64,000 bases of DNA from JBIOHP01 sp044449065 (GCA_044449065.1 JBIOHP010000019.1:1-64000), one strand, 5' to 3'; counted from the first letter of the stretch, positions 1-9,681 are shown. Made by a program: numbers and translations. Notes: a model not told the origin generated them from the letters alone.

Positions 1-3000
1 CTAAATGGCAAGGTCGATGATAACGGATCTAACACGCTTTACCATTTTTTTTGGGGACTGAACACCAATTATGGCCACTCGACTCCTGAATATGAAATTC
101 CTGCTGGTTCTGGATCGACTCCAGTTTCGTATCCTCTGACAAGTCTCTTGCCTGGCACGACATATCACTACATTGTCTTTGCCTACAACTCTGACGGATC
201 CAGCAGCGGTAATGATGTATCATTCACAACGAATGCCCCGGCAGTTCCGTCTCTATCGGTTACACCTCCTGATCAACCTGTCAGTGCGGATGCTGGTACT
301 ACGAGTTTCCATGTATCAAACACAGGCGGGGGTACTCTTGTGTGGTCTGCATCTGTCACAGATGGAACGTGGCTCCAAATCACAAGTGGCAACTCGGGGA
401 CGAACACAGGTACAATCGACGTCTCATACAGCCAGAATGCGAGCACCTCGAAGCGAGTGGGAACGATCACCGTGACTGCGAGCGGTGCAACGAATAGCCC
501 TCAGCCCGTGACCGTTACCCAAGCGGGAGCCATGGCGGGTCCCGTACAAATCGGCAATATTTATTTGCAAGCCACCACATATGTTGATTTAGGAAATGGG
601 TGGCTATCGGCATCGGGAAGTGTTCAAATCGGACTAGCCGGAACTAATAGTAGCAACATCGATCAGTTGATCTACTTCGACCAAGGGGCAGAGATCAGAT
701 TTAACAAAACAACTCAGGAAATTGACCTTGGCAACTCAACATGGACTACGCTCTTCGTCCAATCTCAAAATTCACAGTTCAAACTTTCCTACCAACGCTC
801 AGATCTTTTAACAATTCCAACTGTAAACACCATATCAGGAGAAATCCCATTTTCAGGTCCCTTGACGCTTTTGGGCGGGCTGGTACCTCTCGACAAGATT
901 AGGGGATCCTTAACTTATAATCTGCTCACGAAGAGCGCGTCGGGTAGCATTTCCTTTGAAAACGTAATTCTGGGTGACGCCTCGAAGTTGAACATCTTCA
1001 ATGCAAGTGTCACCCTTGACCCACTTTCGTTTTCATTAGCCATCGGACCGCAAAAAAAGACAGTGCTTGGTGGCCAAATTATCGGATACCAATTTGACCT
1101 GAGCACTGGGCTGAACGGCATTAACCTTACCTACACTCCAAATCCAGCCACGAACGAGGTCGCCATTACGTTTGGCATAGGCGCAGGCACTGCGCTGGAA
1201 GCAGAGATCAAGGATGTTGCGACTGTGGCACTCGATTTTTTGCCAGTCTCGGGTAGTGGGGAAATAGAGTTAGACCTAGCGAAAGAACAGTCGGGCGAAT
1301 GGGTGGGCTTCAAGCAGCTCTTAGCGAAAGACGACCTCTGGCTCGCTATCGGTATCCCGATCGAACTGAGCACTAAAGCCGAAAACCGACAGAGCCTAGC
1401 AAAGACAACACTAGGTCTCGGCATTCAACTCGACCGGGGGGGAATTATCTCTTCGAACGCCGGCGTTTTGCATATGAACGGAACCGGTAAACTCACAGCA
1501 GGACCCGATTTCGAAGGAAAGAGCGGAGGGGCTAGCCTTGGTATTTATTTCACCATCGCCAGCGTTACTTTTAATAGCGACTTAAGTAAAACTGGATTTC
1601 AGTTCTCGTCCACAGTGAAGGCGAAAATGGGAAGTTTCTTCGAGTTTTTTAACCCAAGCGGACTTTCGACAAACACAACATTTTCTGTTAACTTTGCCGA
1701 CAGTACGATTACGGCAAACGGCGAACTGGACTATGTCAACGGCCCTCTTGGCGCATTCAGCAACAGCCTCAGCGCCAGTGTGAAAGTCGATTTGAAGAAC
1801 AAGATCGTCACAGTCAACGGGATCTCATCCTTTGACGCTTTGGGAATCCAGATGGGGTCGGTGGAAGGTGAACTTGAAATCGAGCAGAACGGTATCAAGA
1901 CAATCGCGAAACTTGAATGCCCGTTTATTCTCGCTGGCGTTTCTATTGGGACATCAAGTATAACATTCGACCTTGATGTAAACCTCTCTATCCCGTTGGG
2001 CAGCGGGTTGATGACCCAGAGAACGCAGATTGGGCCATTCTCGGCCGAAGCTGGAGGAAAACTAAGCCTGCGACCTGGACAGGCAACACTTACAATTGAT
2101 GTTTTAGGACAGCCCATAACTCTATCCCTAAAAGTTGGTGGGGCGAAGAATGCCCGCACACAAACCGCGCAACAACAAACGATTGAGGCGACGCCGAAGA
2201 TCCCGTCAGTGACGCTTGCTATCGGAGCTCACACCGGGACGCTTTTGGTACAAAGTTCATCTGGCGGTGCCTTCGTTACGAGCGATTCGAGTTTTTACGC
2301 CGACCCGACGGGCAATCTTGTGGCTTGGCAGGTTATTGGGGACGGAGGAGTTGTTGAGAAAGCAATCTCGACCATGGCAGCGCCATCTCTCAAGACCGAA
2401 CGGGCATCTTCCGTGGCCGATTATAGTATAACTTTAAATGCCGCGGGAGAAGACTCTGTAAAAACTAAATTCATAATTTCTGAAGCCGGAAAGCTCCAGG
2501 TCTACAGCTACGGCGAAAACACGGCAAGTAACACGATTATAAAAATACTTCTTTCGGGCAACGACTCGCTTCTTGTGCTTAGGAATTGGTCGGGCGACGG
2601 CCTGGTATTCGACACAACAAAAATAGGCCCTGCGTTGCGCTTTGATGCTTCCGCGAGCGGCGACCCGGCCTTGTTTATTACCAGTCCGGTGCGCTCGATA
2701 ACTCAGGGTAGCAACATAATCCTGGATTTTGAGACTTCTGTTCCTGTGAAGGACACTATATGGGCAGGACCAGACTCGCACTCTCTATCTGTGTTCTCAG
2801 TTACTCAACTCATCCCCCCAACAACCAGTTTGCTCGCGCCGGTGCCATACGATCCAGTAAATTTTAGATATGTGATGGCTACACTTACGAGCGCTGACTC
2901 GCAGAGCCTGACTTTCGGCCCCTTCAAGATCGCTAACGCCGGCAAGGCAGCGATCATCAGCGCCTACGCAACTCTAGGGGGAACCATTAATCCTTCCGGC

Positions 3001-4368
3001 ACATTTCAATTGACACCCGGCGCAGATCAGACGTTCTCAATTTCACCGACCGCGGGGCACCATGTTGATAGCCTTGTGATCGACGGGATTTCGTACGGTG
3101 CTGTTTCAAGCTACACACTACTCAGCGTCTCAACCGGCACGCATACGGTCACCGCGTACTTTTCGATCAACACCTACCAACTTACAGCTTCTGCCAACGA
3201 AGGCGGAACTATAAACCCGGCGGGAACGGTGAATGTAAGTTACGGCGAAGACGAGAAATTCACTTTTACGCCAAACGTTGGATATCACTTTGACAGTCTT
3301 TTAATTGACGGGGTGAAGAACGTCGACTCGACGACGAGCTATACCTTCAGGAACGTCACAACAGGACATACAATTCACGCGTACTTCTCGGCAAATACAT
3401 TCACGATCACCTCATCGGCGACCAACGGAACGATCACGCCGAGTGCCAGCGTTAACTACGGTGCAGATCAGAAGTTCACTTATGCTCCAAACGTCGGATA
3501 TCACTTTGACAGCGTGCTGGTGGACGGAACGAATAAGCTCGATTCCACCGCCAGTTACACGTTCAAGAATGTGACGGCCACCCATACGATCCGCGTGTTC
3601 TTCTCGATCAATGTATTCACTATCCAAGTGATGACCGATGGACGGGGAACAGTCGTCCCTAACGGCAGGGTAATTGTAGAGTACGGGCAGAACGCGCATT
3701 TTACAATCACGCCAATGCCGTGTTCTCTTCTGGATAGTCTGATTGTTGACGGAGCTCCGGTAGCTCTTGATACTGGGTATACTTTCCGTGACGTGATTTC
3801 CAATCACGGCATTCGGGCAGTATTTACTGTTCAATATTTCATAATTATTGCCAGGTCAGGTTCTAATGGTACGATTTACCCAAAAGATACCGTCGCTGTC
3901 TCTTGCGGAGATAGTATCACGTTCCATATTCATCCGAATCCTGGCTATGGCGTTGAGTTCCTCCTTGTCGATGGCATTATTCAGGCAAAAGATTCAGTAT
4001 ACACCCTACGGAACATCGATAGGAACCACACTTTAGTGGTAACCTTCGGATTGGGGATTGAGGATGTCAAGAATGGAATTCCATCGAAATACTCACTTTA
4101 TCAGAACTTCCCTAATCCGTTCAATCCGACAACTTCAGTGCGGTTTGATCTCCCTGTTCAATCAACTGTTTTTATTGCAATTTATAATGTGATCGGACAG
4201 ATGGTAATGAAATTGTACGAAGGAAGATTAGAAGCAGGCTATAAAGAGATAAGTTGGGATGCTTCTATTATTTCCAGCGGCATGTACTTCTACCGCCTCG
4301 ATGCCACAAGTACGGCGGATCCCACAAGGTATTTCAGTCAAACACGAAAGATGTTGTTGGTCAAATAG
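1..4368 (+). CDS. Large T9SS-secreted multidomain surface protein, 5' end outside window
   Basis: The frame is open from the first base, so 1455 residues of a longer protein are visible. In order: a fibronectin type III-like stretch (about residues 1-78), a BACON-like domain (about 80-175, ending 'QPVTVTQAG'), a long beta-rich region of about 750 residues with no recognised domain, five InlB-type B-repeats of about 72 residues (nt 2940-4056, each with a 'GTI.P.G' turn, 'F.I.P..GYH.DSL.VDG' core and 'YTF.NV...HTI...F' end), and a C-terminal type A sorting domain (nt 4060-4368, 'YQNFPNPFNPTTSVRF' then 'GMYFYRL'). In this group such a C-terminus directs export by T9SS and surface anchoring. The function is probably adhesion or binding, an inference from the domains; no catalytic motif was seen. 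A hairpin terminator follows. Confidence 0.85.
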   Translation, partial: LNGKVDDNGSNTLYHFFWGLNTNYGHSTPEYEIPAGSGSTPVSYPLTSLLPGTTYHYIVFAYNSDGSSSGNDVSFTTNAPAVPSLSVTPPDQPVSADAGTTSFHVSNTGGGTLVWSASVTDGTWLQITSGNSGTNTGTIDVSYSQNASTSKRVGTITVTASGATNSPQPVTVTQAGAMAGPVQIGNIYLQATTYVDLGNGWLSASGSVQIGLAGTNSSNIDQLIYFDQGAEIRFNKTTQEIDLGNSTWTTLFVQSQNSQFKLSYQRSDLLTIPTVNTISGEIPFSGPLTLLGGLVPLDKIRGSLTYNLLTKSASGSISFENVILGDASKLNIFNASVTLDPLSFSLAIGPQKKTVLGGQIIGYQFDLSTGLNGINLTYTPNPATNEVAITFGIGAGTALEAEIKDVATVALDFLPVSGSGEIELDLAKEQSGEWVGFKQLLAKDDLWLAIGIPIELSTKAENRQSLAKTTLGLGIQLDRGGIISSNAGVLHMNGTGKLTAGPDFEGKSGGASLGIYFTIASVTFNSDLSKTGFQFSSTVKAKMGSFFEFFNPSGLSTNTTFSVNFADSTITANGELDYVNGPLGAFSNSLSASVKVDLKNKIVTVNGISSFDALGIQMGSVEGELEIEQNGIKTIAKLECPFILAGVSIGTSSITFDLDVNLSIPLGSGLMTQRTQIGPFSAEAGGKLSLRPGQATLTIDVLGQPITLSLKVGGAKNARTQTAQQQTIEATPKIPSVTLAIGAHTGTLLVQSSSGGAFVTSDSSFYADPTGNLVAWQVIGDGGVVEKAISTMAAPSLKTERASSVADYSITLNAAGEDSVKTKFIISEAGKLQVYSYGENTASNTIIKILLSGNDSLLVLRNWSGDGLVFDTTKIGPALRFDASASGDPALFITSPVRSITQGSNIILDFETSVPVKDTIWAGPDSHSLSVFSVTQLIPPTTSLLAPVPYDPVNFRYVMATLTSADSQSLTFGPFKIANAGKAAIISAYATLGGTINPSGTFQLTPGADQTFSISPTAGHHVDSLVIDGISYGAVSSYTLLSVSTGTHTVTAYFSINTYQLTASANEGGTINPAGTVNVSYGEDEKFTFTPNVGYHFDSLLIDGVKNVDSTTSYTFRNVTTGHTIHAYFSANTFTITSSATNGTITPSASVNYGADQKFTYAPNVGYHFDSVLVDGTNKLDSTASYTFKNVTATHTIRVFFSINVFTIQVMTDGRGTVVPNGRVIVEYGQNAHFTITPMPCSLLDSLIVDGAPVALDTGYTFRDVISNHGIRAVFTVQYFIIIARSGSNGTIYPKDTVAVSCGDSITFHIHPNPGYGVEFLLVDGIIQAKDSVYTLRNIDRNHTLVVTFGLGIEDVKNGIPSKYSLYQNFPNPFNPTTSVRFDLPVQSTVFIAIYNVIGQMVMKLYEGRLEAGYKEISWDASIISSGMYFYRLDATSTADPTRYFSQTRKMLLVK

Positions 4369-4394
4369 TAACGCTGAGAATGCTACAAAATTGA

Positions 4395-4430
4395 AAAAGA
4401 GTCTCGGTCATTCGAGGCTCTTTTCTTTTT
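4395..4430 (+). terminator. Intrinsic terminator of the T9SS cargo gene
   Basis: An A-rich stem AAAAGAGTCTCG pairs with CGAGGCTCTTTT (one G-T wobble) around a six-base loop and is followed by a T-rich tract. It lies 26 nt after the stop codon. Confidence 0.8.
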
Positions 4431-4730
4431 GTGTTCGGGAGGTGTTGTAATATTAACGGCCTCAAGGACTTGGGATAAAGATGTGCTATTTGCATTTCTA
4501 AAATAAAGGCTGCTTTGGGAATAAATACTATCGGGTTACACCTATAGGAGCCAATAATCCATTCGATATACATTCAAATTTCATGGCGACTAAGATACGA
4601 ACTCATCAGCTATTCATTCCCCCCTCCACACCCGCATTTTGTGATATATCCCACATCCTCCTGAAAGTAGTCGGAGATTTTCTTATCTTGCTACAATGAA
4701 ATTATCGAAAATAGGGAAATTTCGGGTACT
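4431..4730. other. Gene-free stretch before the SDR gene
   Basis: Apart from the terminator just upstream, no coding signal, repeat or clear promoter was found. It must hold the promoter of the plus-strand unit starting at 4731, but no convincing -35/-10 pair stands out. Confidence 0.4.
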
Positions 4731-5522
4731 ATGAACCTGAATTTGCAGGGGAAAGCCGCTATCATTACCGGCGGCAGCAAAGGAATCGGCAAAGCCATTG
4801 CCATTGCGCTCGCCGCCGAAGGAGCGCGTATCGCCATCTGCGCCCGCGATGAACGCATCCTGCTGCAAACCGCCGAAGAAATTCAGAACCAGACCCGGAC
4901 GGAAGTCATCGGCGTCAAAGCGAACATGACGAAGTTAAACGATATCCGCCGATTCGTCGGCGCTGCGGCAAAACGATTTAACCGGATCGATATTCTTGTC
5001 AATAATGCGGGCGGCGGCCATATCGGGGATATTGAAACGATCACCGAGGAGGATTGGGAATACCACATCCAGTTGAAGCTGCTCGGCTACATCCGCACTG
5101 CGCGCGAAGTGATACCGTTTATGCGAACAGCCGGCGGCGGCAAAATCATCAACATTATCGGGACAGCGGGCCGCGACCCCAATCCCCAATTCATGCTGCC
5201 GGGCGTTACCAACGCCGCGCTGATGAATTTTACGAAATCGTTATCCAAAGGATTGGTAAAAGACCGCATCATGGTGAATGCCGTTAATCCCGGCACAACG
5301 GAAACGCCGCTCGCGGAACAAATTGTGGCCGCCCTTTCAACGCTGAATAATCAGCCGCCCGAAGAGGTAAAATCAGCCATCGCGGCATCGTTTCCCCATT
5401 CGCGCATTGCATCGGTGGATGATATCGCAAAAGCGGTTGTCTTCCTGGCGTCCGATATGGCGAATTTTATTAACGGATTTACCATCAACGTCGATGATGG
5501 AAAAAGCTCCACGGTATGGTGA
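4731..5522 (+). CDS. SDR-family protein lacking the canonical Tyr-Lys catalytic pair
   Basis: A 263-residue protein with a classical short-chain dehydrogenase/reductase fold: nucleotide-binding TGGSKGIG at residues 13-20, NNAGGG after the fourth strand and an N..NPG motif ('VNAVNPGTTETP') near residue 185. Where most SDRs have Ser and YxxxK, this one reads 'IIGTAG' then 'LPGVTNAALMNFTKSLS', so the Tyr and Lys positions are Pro and Asn. A similar '.NAALM.FT..L' version exists in a recognised SDR subfamily of uncertain substrate, so this is probably a divergent subfamily rather than a damaged gene. It overlaps the next gene by 7 nt, implying coupling. The substrate cannot be assigned. Confidence 0.85.
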   Translation: MNLNLQGKAAIITGGSKGIGKAIAIALAAEGARIAICARDERILLQTAEEIQNQTRTEVIGVKANMTKLNDIRRFVGAAAKRFNRIDILVNNAGGGHIGDIETITEEDWEYHIQLKLLGYIRTAREVIPFMRTAGGGKIINIIGTAGRDPNPQFMLPGVTNAALMNFTKSLSKGLVKDRIMVNAVNPGTTETPLAEQIVAALSTLNNQPPEEVKSAIAASFPHSRIASVDDIAKAVVFLASDMANFINGFTINVDDGKSSTVW

Positions 5523-7447
5523 GAATCGGCAATGTACTTCTTATCGGTGTATTGCTGATCATGGCGTCCTTACCATCGCGGGCGCAAACCGGCTATGATG
5601 TTTCTCATCCCGAACTTTCGACCGTGAATCCCGGAGCCGCACTCAACGGATTCTCGTTCGGTTTCGATAAACTTCTGAATACCTATCACTGGAACGGGTT
5701 GGGCAATGTGAACGGATCAGCCGGATCGCTTCGGTATTCCTTAAATGAACAACTTCTTTCCACCGTTATTCTCTCCGATACAAAACTGATGCGGGATGAA
5801 CAGTTGTTCGGTTTTAATCTTCAGCAACACTGGTCGGATTTATTTGGCGGCGTTGTCCGCGAAAGTTCGTATGTCTTATCGGATAACCAGAGCTCGGGCA
5901 TCGGCGCTGCTTCGGTGCACACTCTTTTTGGCGGAGTGGATTACCGTCCCTTCGATAAGCTGATGATGGAACCGCTGGCGGGGATCCGGTTTGATAACCA
6001 GATCGGTCAGAGAGACCGGGGACCATCGTACGCGCTTTCTGTGCTCTCCGATGATATTGATTTCGGCGGTTATAAAACACACCTCAATGGCAGGGTACGG
6101 TATGACCGGCTCGATCCGCGTATCCTGGAAACCCATAATGATACCGTCAGGATTGAGCGATATTTTCCCGATCAGACCCGCAATGTCCTGCGGATGACGT
6201 ATAACCGCACCCGGCGCGATTTTTATTTTCCCGCCGATACGGTGGTGAAATCAGTATTCGGCGTGGCGAACAATATTGAAACGCGCACGGAAAATATTTT
6301 CGATATCGGCGATTCGCTCGGCTACCCGGTCGCCCCGCGCACATTTTTGACCTTGCAGGGAAATATATCCTCGCGGAGCATCGGGAGGGACGTGCGGTAC
6401 AAGAATTATTCCGCCACACCCCAGCCGTTTTTGAATTCTACGATCGATGAATTTAAATTGGACGGCAGCGCGATGTTTACGTATTCAATCCCGTCCGGAA
6501 TTAATGCGGCGTTTCAGTTTGCGTACTATGAACGCGATGAATCGCATTCCCTGGAGCCGTCCGATTCCGTTTCCACTTCGCTGTTCACATCGCTCTCGGA
6601 TGTGGAAGCCCGGAAGAACAACAATTCCCAGCGCAGGTCGTTGATGTTATCGCTCTCGAAGGAATTCACGCCGTCTGATAAGTTGGAATTTTCAGGTTCT
6701 ACCAGTATCCTCCGGTACGATACGCCAAGTCCCGAGAATACGGATACGCGTGATGAACTGCGCGATTTGCTCGGATTGACATATAATCATCGCTTCACGT
6801 CGTATTTTTCAGCCCGAACTCTCCTCGAGGTGAATTTAACGCATCTTGTCTATCTCTCAGCCGAACGCAGCGCGGATAATACCTGGAACCGCATCTTCCG
6901 GTTGTCTCCGCGGATTGAATATACCCCGTCGGAGAATTTTTTTTCGTTCAATACGTTTGAAGTGCTGGCAAATTATACAACGTATGATTTTGAATTTATT
7001 TCTCCCTCGGTGCGAAGTTACGCGTTTCGCCAGTTCGCATTTATCGATTCGACCAGCATCGCCGTCACAAAACGATTTTCGCTCGGCTGGTATCATTACC
7101 TGCGGTTTTACGAGCGGGGCGAATTACAGTGGAATGCGTTTACCGAACAACCCCTGTTCTATTTTGAGGATAAAACGTATTTAGGGACCGCGCGGTTCAG
7201 AGTAAACGAGAATCTGGTTTTTTCCACCGGGATTCGTTATTTTAATCAGTCGAGATATAAATATACCGGAGCCGAGCGTGAATTGGATAATTTCCTCCGA
7301 AGCGTTGGACCGGTAACCGTGGTAGAATTGAATTTTGGCGCGCGAACACGTATCTTTCTAAACGGCTGGTACGAGCACCAGGTGCAAACCGGCCAAAACT
7401 CCCGCGATCTGACGACGATGACCATGTCGTGCAATGTGCGAATATGA
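5516..7447 (+). CDS. Signal-peptide protein, probable outer-membrane beta-barrel
   Basis: A 643-residue protein not recognised as a named family. It starts with a signal peptide (residues 1-24, cleavage likely after 'PSRAQ'). The rest is dense in alternating aromatic/polar strands such as 'TLLEVNLTHLVYLSAE', 'RFSLGWYHYLRFYERGEL' and 'FRVNENLVFSTGIRYFNQS', with a final strand 'TMTMSCNVRI', as in outer-membrane barrels. Its start lies inside the last codons of the SDR gene and its stop is 3 nt before the RsbW-like gene, so the three are probably one transcript. Barrel topology is inferred from the strand pattern; no transport substrate is suggested. Confidence 0.75.
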   Translation: MVRIGNVLLIGVLLIMASLPSRAQTGYDVSHPELSTVNPGAALNGFSFGFDKLLNTYHWNGLGNVNGSAGSLRYSLNEQLLSTVILSDTKLMRDEQLFGFNLQQHWSDLFGGVVRESSYVLSDNQSSGIGAASVHTLFGGVDYRPFDKLMMEPLAGIRFDNQIGQRDRGPSYALSVLSDDIDFGGYKTHLNGRVRYDRLDPRILETHNDTVRIERYFPDQTRNVLRMTYNRTRRDFYFPADTVVKSVFGVANNIETRTENIFDIGDSLGYPVAPRTFLTLQGNISSRSIGRDVRYKNYSATPQPFLNSTIDEFKLDGSAMFTYSIPSGINAAFQFAYYERDESHSLEPSDSVSTSLFTSLSDVEARKNNNSQRRSLMLSLSKEFTPSDKLEFSGSTSILRYDTPSPENTDTRDELRDLLGLTYNHRFTSYFSARTLLEVNLTHLVYLSAERSADNTWNRIFRLSPRIEYTPSENFFSFNTFEVLANYTTYDFEFISPSVRSYAFRQFAFIDSTSIAVTKRFSLGWYHYLRFYERGELQWNAFTEQPLFYFEDKTYLGTARFRVNENLVFSTGIRYFNQSRYKYTGAERELDNFLRSVGPVTVVELNFGARTRIFLNGWYEHQVQTGQNSRDLTTMTMSCNVRI

Positions 7448-7450
7448 TAA

Positions 7451-7888
7451 ATGACTATGATAATGCCGGAAAATACTAAAACATTTGAACTTTCGGTTCC
7501 CAGCGAAATCAATCAGGTTGCGAAAGTTGAGCAATTCCTGATGAAGATTAAGCACTTCCTGAAGATGGATGAGGAACATTTTTATAAACTCCTCGTCGCT
7601 ACAACCGAGGCGGTGAATAATTCCATCATTCACGGCAACAGGCGCGATCCGGGGAAATTAGTTATGTTGACGTGCAGCGTTAATTCATCGGAGATAGTGA
7701 TGTATGTGCACGATGAAGGTCCCGGATTCGACGCAGCCCATCTCCCCGATCCTCTTGCCGATGAAAATCTTATGCGCGATCATGGCAGAGGCGTGTTTCT
7801 TATCCGCTCGCTGATGGATAGGGTAATTTTCCAGCATAATACTAACGGCGCCGAAGTTATCATGACGCTGTTATTGAAGCAGAATTAG
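7451..7888 (+). CDS. RsbW-like ATP-binding protein (HATPase_c_2, anti-sigma/serine kinase type)
   Basis: A 145-residue GHKL ATPase domain on its own. Visible motifs are the N box 'EAVNNSIIHGN', the G1 box 'VHDEGPGFD' and the G2 box 'HGRGVFLIRSLMDRV', the signature of the anti-sigma regulatory factor/RsbW group. Such proteins bind or phosphorylate STAS-domain antagonists and control sigma factors or PP2C phosphatases. No STAS or phosphatase partner lies next to it here. Start: the first of three in-frame ATGs (7451, 7457, 7463) gives MTMIMPENTK; the exact one is uncertain. Confidence 0.85.
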   Translation: MTMIMPENTKTFELSVPSEINQVAKVEQFLMKIKHFLKMDEEHFYKLLVATTEAVNNSIIHGNRRDPGKLVMLTCSVNSSEIVMYVHDEGPGFDAAHLPDPLADENLMRDHGRGVFLIRSLMDRVIFQHNTNGAEVIMTLLLKQN

Positions 7889-8055
7889 TCCACAATTTTG
7901 CAGTTATGTAACCAGCCAGAAATTTATTTCTCTCGAAGAACTTTTCATAAATCGCTCAGTCATGCTGTCGCGATGCTTGGGGATCAGCAGATTTTTTACC
8001 AACTTTAGATCCTTGTTAAACCGTTCACTATAGCAATTTTCTTGTCTCAATATTT

Positions 8056-8262
8056 TGTTTTTCTTTCTTTTGCCTTGAGGCAAACAGAAAGAAACAAAGA
8101 AAAACTCAAGGCTCCAGAACCAATGCCTGAATAATTGCATCTTTTTTGCGAACAAACAAACTCTCCCGTCCCGCCAAGTATGGATTTGGCGGGACGGGAT
8201 CAGACAACGTTTGTTCTTAACTTATGCGACGCAATTATTCCGGGCGGCATTGGTTCTGAGGC
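8056..8262 (+). repeat. Modular palindromic element, copy 1 (short form)
   Basis: It starts with a hairpin of the pattern TTTTTCTTTCTTTTGCC / GGCAAACAGAAAGAAACAAA, then CAGAACCAATGCC (8115-8127), a CCCGTCCCGCC/GGCGGGACGGG hairpin, and ends with the inverted copy GGCATTGGTTCTG (8246-8258). The same building blocks recur at 13194-13473 (inverted) and 16411-16680. This copy lacks the 'cccctcctt...aaggagggg' module of the other two and keeps the most symmetrical ends. Confidence 0.8.
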
Positions 8263-8342
8263 CCAAAAAAGTAATTCCGATTATTTTCTTTTTACTCCCC
8301 ACGAATAATTCAACTTTCCACGATCCACAATATGGGTAAGCC

Positions 8343-8400
8343 GTCATTGCGAGTCCGCCTCCCGCCATCTTTTTAACGGGAGGCGGACGTAGCAATCTCC
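8343..8400 (+). repeat. REP-like palindromic unit, copy 1
   Basis: GTCATTGCGAGTCCGCCTCC, a loop, then the complementary GGAGGCGGAC and GTAGCAATCTCC. The arms flank an eight-base or longer CCGCCTCCCG/CGGGAGGCGG stem. The same outer arms recur five more times in the window. Confidence 0.85.
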
Positions 8401-8582
8401 TCATACCTGTGTATATTGTTAAGATTTGAATTTTGTTTAAATAAGGGATCGGATTTATAACACACACTATTTGCATGGGAATCCATATTTGGATGCTCCA
8501 CATCCTCCATCCACGACGCGGAGCGTCGAAATAATTCGTTGCCACGCAGAGCGTGGTAACGAGAATAATCCAAGTATTAATC

Positions 8583-8620
8583 AAAAAAAATCCCGTCCAT
8601 ATTCTGAACGGGATTTTTTA
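8583..8620 (-). terminator. Bidirectional intrinsic terminator downstream of mdh
   Basis: ATCCCGT (8590-8596) pairs with ACGGGAT (8608-8614), with A8 on the left and T6 on the right, so it can act on both strands. It sits 22 nt past the mdh stop codon. Confidence 0.8.
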
Positions 8621-8641
8621 TTGATCTATTTTCTCGCGGAA

Positions 8642-9565
8642 TCAGAGCTTCAGCTTCGCGATGTTCGATTTCACTTCTGCCGCTGATTTTTCCAGCCCGG
8701 CTTTTTCTTCCGGCGTAAGCGGCACTTCGATAACTTTTTCGACGCCGTTTTTTCCTAATTTAATCGGCACGCCGACGAAGGTATCGCGGATCCCATATTC
8801 GCCCTGGAGATATGTCGCGCAGGGAAGAATGCGCTTCTGGTCTTTCACGATTGCTTCCACCATTTCCACCGCTGCGGCGGAGGGAGCGTAATACGCGCTG
8901 CCGGTTTTGAGAAAATTAACGATCTCAATGCCGCCATCGCGGGTTCTCTTCACTAACCGGTCGATTGTTTCCTTCGAGGCAAATTCGCTCAACGGAACGC
9001 CTGCGATGGTTGTGTACCGGACTAACGGCACCATCGAATCGCCGTGACCGCCGAGAACCAGCGCCTGAATATCTTTTATCGAGACGCCTAATTCCATCGA
9101 AATGAAGCTGCGGTACCGAGCAGTATCGAGGATACCCGCCATGCCGATAACGCGGCGGCGGTCGAACTTGCTCACCTTATACGCCACGTAGGTCATCACA
9201 TCAAGCGGGTTTGAGATGACAATAAGAATAGCATTGGGGGATTTCGGAGCGATATTTTCGGTCACGTTCTTCACGATACCGGCATTGGTATCCTGAAGCT
9301 GTTCGCGGGTCATGCCGGGTTTACGCGCAATACCGGCTGTGATGACGACGATATCGGAATTCGCAGTTTCGTCGTACGAATTTGTTCCAACGACGACAAC
9401 ATCCGAGCCCTCGATGGGAGTCGATTCATACATATCCAGCCCTTTGCCTTGCGGCATGCCTTCTATAATATCCACCAGCACAACCTGGTTGGCTAATTCT
9501 TTGTCTACGAGCCGCTGCGCCGCAGTAGCGCCTACATTACCTGCACCAACTACTGTAATTTTCAT
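8642..9565 (-). CDS. mdh: Malate dehydrogenase
   Basis: A 307-residue NAD-dependent malate dehydrogenase of the LDH-like type: malate + NAD+ to oxaloacetate + NADH in the TCA cycle, in the cytoplasm. Visible are the Rossmann motif GAGNVGA (7-13), the substrate arginine of 'ITAGIARKPGM' (R81, the residue that separates MDH from LDH), the loop arginine R87, the D147/R150 region 'GILDTARYRS', and the catalytic His in 'GGHGDSM' (H174). The length is normal. The ribosome site GGAAGGAA stands a few bases before the ATG. It is flanked by its own terminator and by that of rpmA, so it is probably monocistronic. Confidence 0.97.
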   Translation of the reverse strand: MKITVVGAGNVGATAAQRLVDKELANQVVLVDIIEGMPQGKGLDMYESTPIEGSDVVVVGTNSYDETANSDIVVITAGIARKPGMTREQLQDTNAGIVKNVTENIAPKSPNAILIVISNPLDVMTYVAYKVSKFDRRRVIGMAGILDTARYRSFISMELGVSIKDIQALVLGGHGDSMVPLVRYTTIAGVPLSEFASKETIDRLVKRTRDGGIEIVNFLKTGSAYYAPSAAAVEMVEAIVKDQKRILPCATYLQGEYGIRDTFVGVPIKLGKNGVEKVIEVPLTPEEKAGLEKSAAEVKSNIAKLKL

Positions 9566-9612
9566 GTTCGGTTTCCTTCCATAGTGAGTATTACATATGA
9601 TATGATTTAAGC

Positions 9613-9657
9613 AAAAAAAATCCCCGCATAAAACGCGTTGAGCGCTTTCAGCGGGGA
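9613..9657 (-). terminator. Intrinsic terminator of the rplU-rpmA operon
   Basis: On the minus strand ATCCCCGC pairs with GCGGGGAT around a loop that itself contains AGCGCT and ACGCGT, followed by a run of T. It lies 25 nt after rpmA. Confidence 0.85.
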
Positions 9658-9681
9658 TGAACTACTAACGTCCGGTAACGC

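Larger units (their letters stand above)
7889..8641. other. Repeat-bearing gene-free stretch between RsbW-like gene and mdh
   Basis: It holds copy 1 of the modular element (8056-8262), a REP-like unit (8343-8400) and the terminator at 8583-8620. Short open frames here read through these repeats, so none is called as a gene. Confidence 0.7.
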
